Source: Levilactobacillus suantsaii (GTDB lineage Bacteria > Bacillota > Bacilli > Lactobacillales > Lactobacillaceae). Taken from it: a stretch of DNA of 34,920 nucleotides. Positions 31,248-34,920 of this stretch are shown in pieces. The position numbers and the translations under genes were made by a program. Under the pieces are notes generated by a model, which saw only the letters and a program-made list of their open reading frames with translations, did no database searches and was not told the DNA's origin. The DNA is taken from assembly GCF_004115745.1 (NCBI RefSeq), contig NZ_QXIL01000023.1, positions 1-34,920 of the forward strand, written 5' to 3'. The first letter of the stretch is position 1. The number at the start of each line of letters is the position of its first letter.

Positions 31248-32603
31248 TTATTCCTTAGTGAAAGACTTCAAAGCCGTAATGGTCTTGCCATTGCTTAAGA
31301 CGAAGTACCGTGACCCCGTCGACCGCTTCTTGACGGACTTAACCTTCAGCGTGGTGCCCTTCTTCACTTTCTTGTAACGCTTGGAGTTCTTGAAGGTGCT
31401 CCCCGTGTATTCGTACAAGGTCTTCTTGGTCGTAACCTTCTTATCAGAGCTCAAGGCTTCATGGTAAGCGTGCGTTGAGTACTTCGTGTTTGCTGACAGG
31501 TAACCCAGACTAGTCTTGATCCGGTAGGACTTGCCACTTGGGGCTTTGACAATCTTCCCCTTTACGGTATCACCAGAAACGTAGTAACCGCCAGTCTTGG
31601 TCTTCAAGCTGCTGTCCTTGTACAGATTGAGCTTATGGTTCAAGGTAAAGGAACCATGTTGGCCAACCCAATAACCAGTCGCGTCTTGCGACAGAACCCA
31701 CTTGCCTAGTTTACTGATGTATAGCTTTTGCTTTGAGGTCGACTGCGTCACGCTCTTGACCTTACCGATCTTATAGAACTTCTGGCGGTCGGAAGAGGAG
31801 ATGGAGGTCCCATCAGCGTACTTCGTTGCCCCTTTATGCAGGTAGATATGTTGGCCCTTCTTGTAGCTACTGTAAGCGTAAGTCGTACTGCTATGGGATA
31901 AGGCAGTCGTGACGCCGTCCGTCCACCAAGAAATCGGGTGAACCGAGGTGACGGCCTTACTGTTATCCGTGTATTCGCCTAATGACGATAAGTAATGGGA
32001 ATCCGTGTACTGCCACAGCGCATAAGAAATCGTTGGTGCGTAGGAATAGTTGGCAATCCATTGCGCATCAAAATTCTTCCGTGCCGTATTGGCGTAGCTA
32101 GTGGCGAAGGATTGGTAGGAGTAGAAGACCAAGTTTTTGTCGGTCAACGCCCGCATTTCCTTGTACCACGCCTTGACCGCAGCGTTCGTGGTCCCGGACG
32201 TCACGTCGTCTTCTTCAAAGTCCAAAACGTAGAACTTAGCATTTTTGTTTGACCGATTGTAGAAGTTTTTGGCTTCTGTTTTGGCGCTGCTAGCGCTGGT
32301 GAACCGGGCATAATCGTATTCCCCAAACGGAATGCCGTACTTGACGTACAGTTTGGTGTTGTTAGACGCATACTTGTCCTTGTAAGATGACCCGTATTGT
32401 CGCCGGTTGATGACGAAGGATACTTGATCCTTTAAGTTGGAGACCTGGCTCGATGTTAATTTACCTTGCCATTCCGAAATATCCGGAATTGCCAAGGTAC
32501 TCGCGTGAGCAACCGTTTGGCCGCTCCAAGCCAGTCCCGCAACAGCACCGGTCAACGCCAAAGTTTGCGTTAGCCGGCGCAATAAATGATGTGTAAAAAC
32601 CAT
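31248..32603 (-). CDS. Secreted GH25 lysozyme (muramidase) with DUF5776-like C-terminal repeats
   Basis: 451 residues. The signal peptide runs to about residue 34 (VAHA). The GH25 barrel follows, with IPDISEWQG (Asp41) and the catalytic DFE (Asp128 and Glu130) in KFYVLDFEEDD. From about residue 240 come SH3-like, Lys-, Tyr- and Ser-rich modules (KKGQHIYLHKGATKYADGT, KQKLYISKLGKWVLS) and a final DUF5776-type unit (KKGTTLKVKSVKKR, YFVLSNGKTITALKSF). These are thought to bind the wall. The enzyme cleaves the MurNAc-GlcNAc bond of peptidoglycan in turnover or lysis. It is the first gene of an operon with the secreted protein downstream. GAGGGAAG precedes the ATG. The leader upstream is long and contains extra SD-like sequences. 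Confidence 0.92.
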   Translation of the reverse strand: MVFTHHLLRRLTQTLALTGAVAGLAWSGQTVAHASTLAIPDISEWQGKLTSSQVSNLKDQVSFVINRRQYGSSYKDKYASNNTKLYVKYGIPFGEYDYARFTSASSAKTEAKNFYNRSNKNAKFYVLDFEEDDVTSGTTNAAVKAWYKEMRALTDKNLVFYSYQSFATSYANTARKNFDAQWIANYSYAPTISYALWQYTDSHYLSSLGEYTDNSKAVTSVHPISWWTDGVTTALSHSSTTYAYSSYKKGQHIYLHKGATKYADGTSISSSDRQKFYKIGKVKSVTQSTSKQKLYISKLGKWVLSQDATGYWVGQHGSFTLNHKLNLYKDSSLKTKTGGYYVSGDTVKGKIVKAPSGKSYRIKTSLGYLSANTKYSTHAYHEALSSDKKVTTKKTLYEYTGSTFKNSKRYKKVKKGTTLKVKSVKKRSTGSRYFVLSNGKTITALKSFTKE

Positions 32604-33001
32604 GTTGGCACTTCCCTCTTAAGTATTAGATGATCCGACTCCAACGCTATCTACCGGCGACCATCTCGTTACCGGTAGCTCCTCCCGGTCACCACCTCCA
32701 ATTCACTAAGTCTCCTTCACTGTAACGGATTTAAGTGTGCGGACCGTAACAAGTTAGTTGCAATTAGATTACCAAAAGTTACAGTTTGATTGACTATCGA
32801 TAAGCCTCTTAATCGCCATTTTTAAGGATAATTCGTTACCTAAATCAGGGGTACTTCGGACTGTAAGCGATCACAAAACTATCGTATCAGCTTCACAAGG
32901 TTTTCTTGGTTTTTGTCCAGATTCGTTCAGTAGACACACGTTTGGCCGTCTCGGCGACTATCTTTTAGCCCCGTTGTTTGCCGTTTTAGCCGTAACTAAA
33001 T
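32604..33001 (-). promoter_or_regulatory. Upstream and leader region of the lysozyme operon
   Basis: No gene is seen. On the minus strand a CTACCGG/CCGGTAG hairpin (32651-32657 with 32672-32678) lies about 50 bp before the ATG, after at least two extra G-rich SD-like sites without a real gene. The promoter was not identified with confidence. Confidence 0.4.
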
Positions 33002-33037
33002 TGGGGTGGCCGAATCCCCATTTTTTTGCGCTATGAT
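33002..33037 (+). promoter_or_regulatory. Promoter of the GT-C protein gene and a small T-tailed hairpin
   Basis: TGGGG (33002-33006) and CCCCA (33016-33020) form a short stem followed by T7, a weak terminator for any transcript arriving from upstream. TATGAT (33032-33037) is the likely -10; the -35 is weak. Confidence 0.4.
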
Positions 33038-33077
33038 GACAGGGTAAGCCTAAATTTATGTCAGGAGGCGTTTTCCC

Positions 33078-34920
33078 GTGCTTCGGCAATTCGTGAGTTC
33101 CTTCACCGGTCGGCTCATGACCCTACTTTTAGGGCTAATCGTCCTATTAGCACTCTTTTTTCCTGTAACTACCAGCACCGAGCGGGCCTGGTGGCCACCC
33201 TTAGTCCTCGCTTTAGCAAGTGCGGGTGGCTGGTGGGGTTGGCAACGCCTCGTCAATTATTGGACCAAGCATCCCGGCCACCACCGCACCTGGGCCGTCG
33301 GCTTATGGGGCGTACTACTCGTCGTCCAGCTCTTAATTGCCCTGACTTGTGTAGCCGCGCCACGCGCCGATTTGGCTCTGGTCCACCAACAAGCGCTTGC
33401 CCTAATCAACGGGCACACGACTTGGGGACCGTACTTTCACACCTACCCCAACAACGTGACGCTGACCCTGCTACTGGCTGGTCTTCTTAAGATTGGGCGG
33501 GAGCTGTTCGGGACCGCCACCGGGGTCTTCTTGAACTTGGTCCAGTTTGGCTGGCTCGATCTGGGTCTGGCGATTATGGCCCACCACTTACGCCGCCACA
33601 ATCCCGTGACGGCCAATCTGTTCGTGGTCCTGGCTACTACCTGTATTCCCCTCTACACTTACGGTCTGACCACCTATAGTGACATTTGGGTCCTGCCCGT
33701 GGGCTTAATCGTGCTGGTCACCAGCCAACGGTTACGCCAGGCGACGACCTGGGGGCGGTGGCTCGTCGCGGCACTCACCCTCAGCCTAACCTTGACTGGA
33801 GCCATCTTGCTGAAAGCCAACCTCGTGGTCTTCGCCCTGGCGGTCCTGCTATGGCTCTGGATCCTACCGGCCACCCGTCGCTTTGGTCGCACTGGGGTCA
33901 CCCTTTTATTGGGACTATGCCTGTTAGGCGGGAATGTTGGCGTCCACGCCGGACAACGCGCCGCGGGCTTTCACCCAGCCACGGCCGCAACACTCCCCGT
34001 GACCAGTTGGATAGCCATGAGTTGGAACCCTGATTACAGTGGGACCTATAACCGCGCCGATGCCCAAGCCGTCATTCATCAGCCCACGGCGGCTGGTAAA
34101 CGTCGCGTGGCTCGCCAACAGTTCCGTACCGCCATCCACCTGATTCAAAAGACCCGCCGCCTACTAGCGACTGGAACCTTTGACGGGTTCAACAGCAATT
34201 CCGCCTTCATGCGGTTACCCAACTGGGTCCGCAACCAGTCCCCCCGCCTTCGTTGGTTACTGGCCAACTGGGCCCAGATCAGCTACTTGACCCTGTTAGA
34301 GGTGACGTTAGTAGCGGGGCTCCGGCAGTGGCACGCGCGCCGCTGGTCGGCTGGCTTTTTGCTAGGCAGCTTGATGACCTTAGGTTTAGCCGCCTTTCAC
34401 GTCATCTTCTGGGAGACCGCCGAACGGTACGCGTTGCCACTTCTTCCCCTATTTCTGACCGGCGCAGCGGTCGGCCTTACCACGCCCGCATGGCAGTGGC
34501 AGTTCCATTGGCCACACACTTGGTGGCGCCGTGGCGGCGTTAGCCTCATCGTCTTAGTCGCCCTACTCCAACTGGGTCTTCTAAGCACCACTCCCATTAA
34601 CCAGACGGTGCGGGTGGTCAGCCAAAATGAAGGCCGGTATTATCAGCCGCATTTCGTGACCCTTGCTTCGCAGCAGACCGTGACCCAAGCTTTCACCGCT
34701 CCGGTCGCCTTTAACCAACTCAAAATCGACCCCGGCCACACGCACCTGGGCCGGTTGACCATCCGCCGTCACGGTCGCATCATCTGGCGTTCCGCCAAAA
34801 CAACGCGTCTTAACCGGTGTCGCCTCCCCCAGCAACCAGCCGGCCACTACCAGCTCACCGTGACCAACACCCAGGCTAAGCCGCTCCGCTTGCACCAGGC
34901 GCAAACGACGGCCCCCCTGA
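33078..34920 (+). CDS. Large integral-membrane GT-C glycosyltransferase, ArnT/PMT-like (3' end outside the window)
   Basis: The frame is open for 614 codons from GTG 33078 to the window edge. AGGAGG (33063-33068) at 9-nt spacing supports the GTG. The protein starts with a membrane helix (MTLLLGLIVLLALFFPV) and has about ten more. The first extracellular loop carries an acidic residue (RADLALVHQQA, Asp98) and FHTYPNN (120-126), as in GT39-like lipid-linked sugar transferases. A loop of about 100 residues follows after MSWNPDYSGTYNRADAQ. The signature HVIFWETAERYALPLLPLFL is typical of these proteins in lactobacilli. The C-terminal visible part after about residue 530 looks like a beta-rich domain outside the membrane. 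It probably transfers a lipid-linked sugar to a wall polymer or protein; donor and acceptor are unknown. Confidence 0.85.
   Translation, partial: MLRQFVSSFTGRLMTLLLGLIVLLALFFPVTTSTERAWWPPLVLALASAGGWWGWQRLVNYWTKHPGHHRTWAVGLWGVLLVVQLLIALTCVAAPRADLALVHQQALALINGHTTWGPYFHTYPNNVTLTLLLAGLLKIGRELFGTATGVFLNLVQFGWLDLGLAIMAHHLRRHNPVTANLFVVLATTCIPLYTYGLTTYSDIWVLPVGLIVLVTSQRLRQATTWGRWLVAALTLSLTLTGAILLKANLVVFALAVLLWLWILPATRRFGRTGVTLLLGLCLLGGNVGVHAGQRAAGFHPATAATLPVTSWIAMSWNPDYSGTYNRADAQAVIHQPTAAGKRRVARQQFRTAIHLIQKTRRLLATGTFDGFNSNSAFMRLPNWVRNQSPRLRWLLANWAQISYLTLLEVTLVAGLRQWHARRWSAGFLLGSLMTLGLAAFHVIFWETAERYALPLLPLFLTGAAVGLTTPAWQWQFHWPHTWWRRGGVSLIVLVALLQLGLLSTTPINQTVRVVSQNEGRYYQPHFVTLASQQTVTQAFTAPVAFNQLKIDPGHTHLGRLTIRRHGRIIWRSAKTTRLNRCRLPQQPAGHYQLTVTNTQAKPLRLHQAQTTAPL

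Noticed and set aside
1-34920. CRISPR array, insertion sequence, prophage or tRNA/rRNA genes
   Set aside because: No regularly spaced repeats, no transposase or integrase frame, and no cloverleaf or rRNA segment seen on either strand.

Overview
The window looks like chromosome from a member of the Lactobacillaceae with moderately high G+C, possibly close to Levilactobacillus; genus and species are an inference. The grounds are the LuxS, water-forming NADH oxidase, DegV, Nramp, DUF1129, DUF915-type hydrolase and GH25 lysozyme genes, strong G-rich Shine-Dalgarno (SD) sites (many AGGGGG or GGAGG), and short intergenic spaces with clear intrinsic terminators. I see no tRNA, rRNA, insertion sequence, phage gene or CRISPR array.

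Layout. 1-3.2 kb: the 5' part of a secreted protein gene, luxS, an LCP cell-wall ligase gene with an in-frame stop, and a DUF1129 membrane protein. 3.3-5.6 kb: a thiol/redox block of a CstR-like repressor, thioredoxin and NADH oxidase, with a perfect CsoR/CstR-type palindrome over the trxA-cstR promoter. 5.6-8.5 kb: a DUF915-type hydrolase and degV (both minus strand). The two plus-strand intergenic regions flanking the hydrolase gene each carry a small RNA candidate with the same TAGCACTCCCCC core and the same architecture. 8.7-10.2 kb: mntH behind a strong promoter and a folded leader. 10.3-16.2 kb: an SDR, an aldehyde dehydrogenase with a likely cre site, a TetR regulator, a type II NADH dehydrogenase and an NmrA-like protein. 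16.3-19.9 kb: a small secreted protein, an OmpR/HK two-component pair, a small conserved protein and a membrane protein. 20.0-24.6 kb: a frameshifted drug exporter with its MarR regulator, CorA, PnuC with a palindrome-rich leader, and a second MarR. 25.0-28.7 kb: a frameshifted FAD oxidase and an ABC exporter whose permease is also frameshifted. 28.8-34.9 kb: a small membrane protein, an AI-2E family transporter, a secreted protein, a GH25 lysozyme and the start of a large GT-C glycosyltransferase.

Themes. Envelope and surface functions (LCP, lysozyme, GT-C protein, several secreted proteins) alternate with redox functions (Trx, Nox, NDH-2, SDR, ALDH, FAD oxidase) and transport (Mn, Mg, nicotinamide riboside, drug efflux, ABC export). 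luxS (AI-2 synthesis) and an AI-2E family transporter lie in the same window, 28 kb apart.

Four genes are disrupted: LCP by a stop codon, the MFS exporter, FAD oxidase and ABC permease by single-base indels. Three of the four lesions are indels in or next to short homopolymers, so assembly error must be excluded before calling them pseudogenes. The most novel signal is the pair of C-rich small RNA candidates. The structured mntH and pnuC leaders come next.
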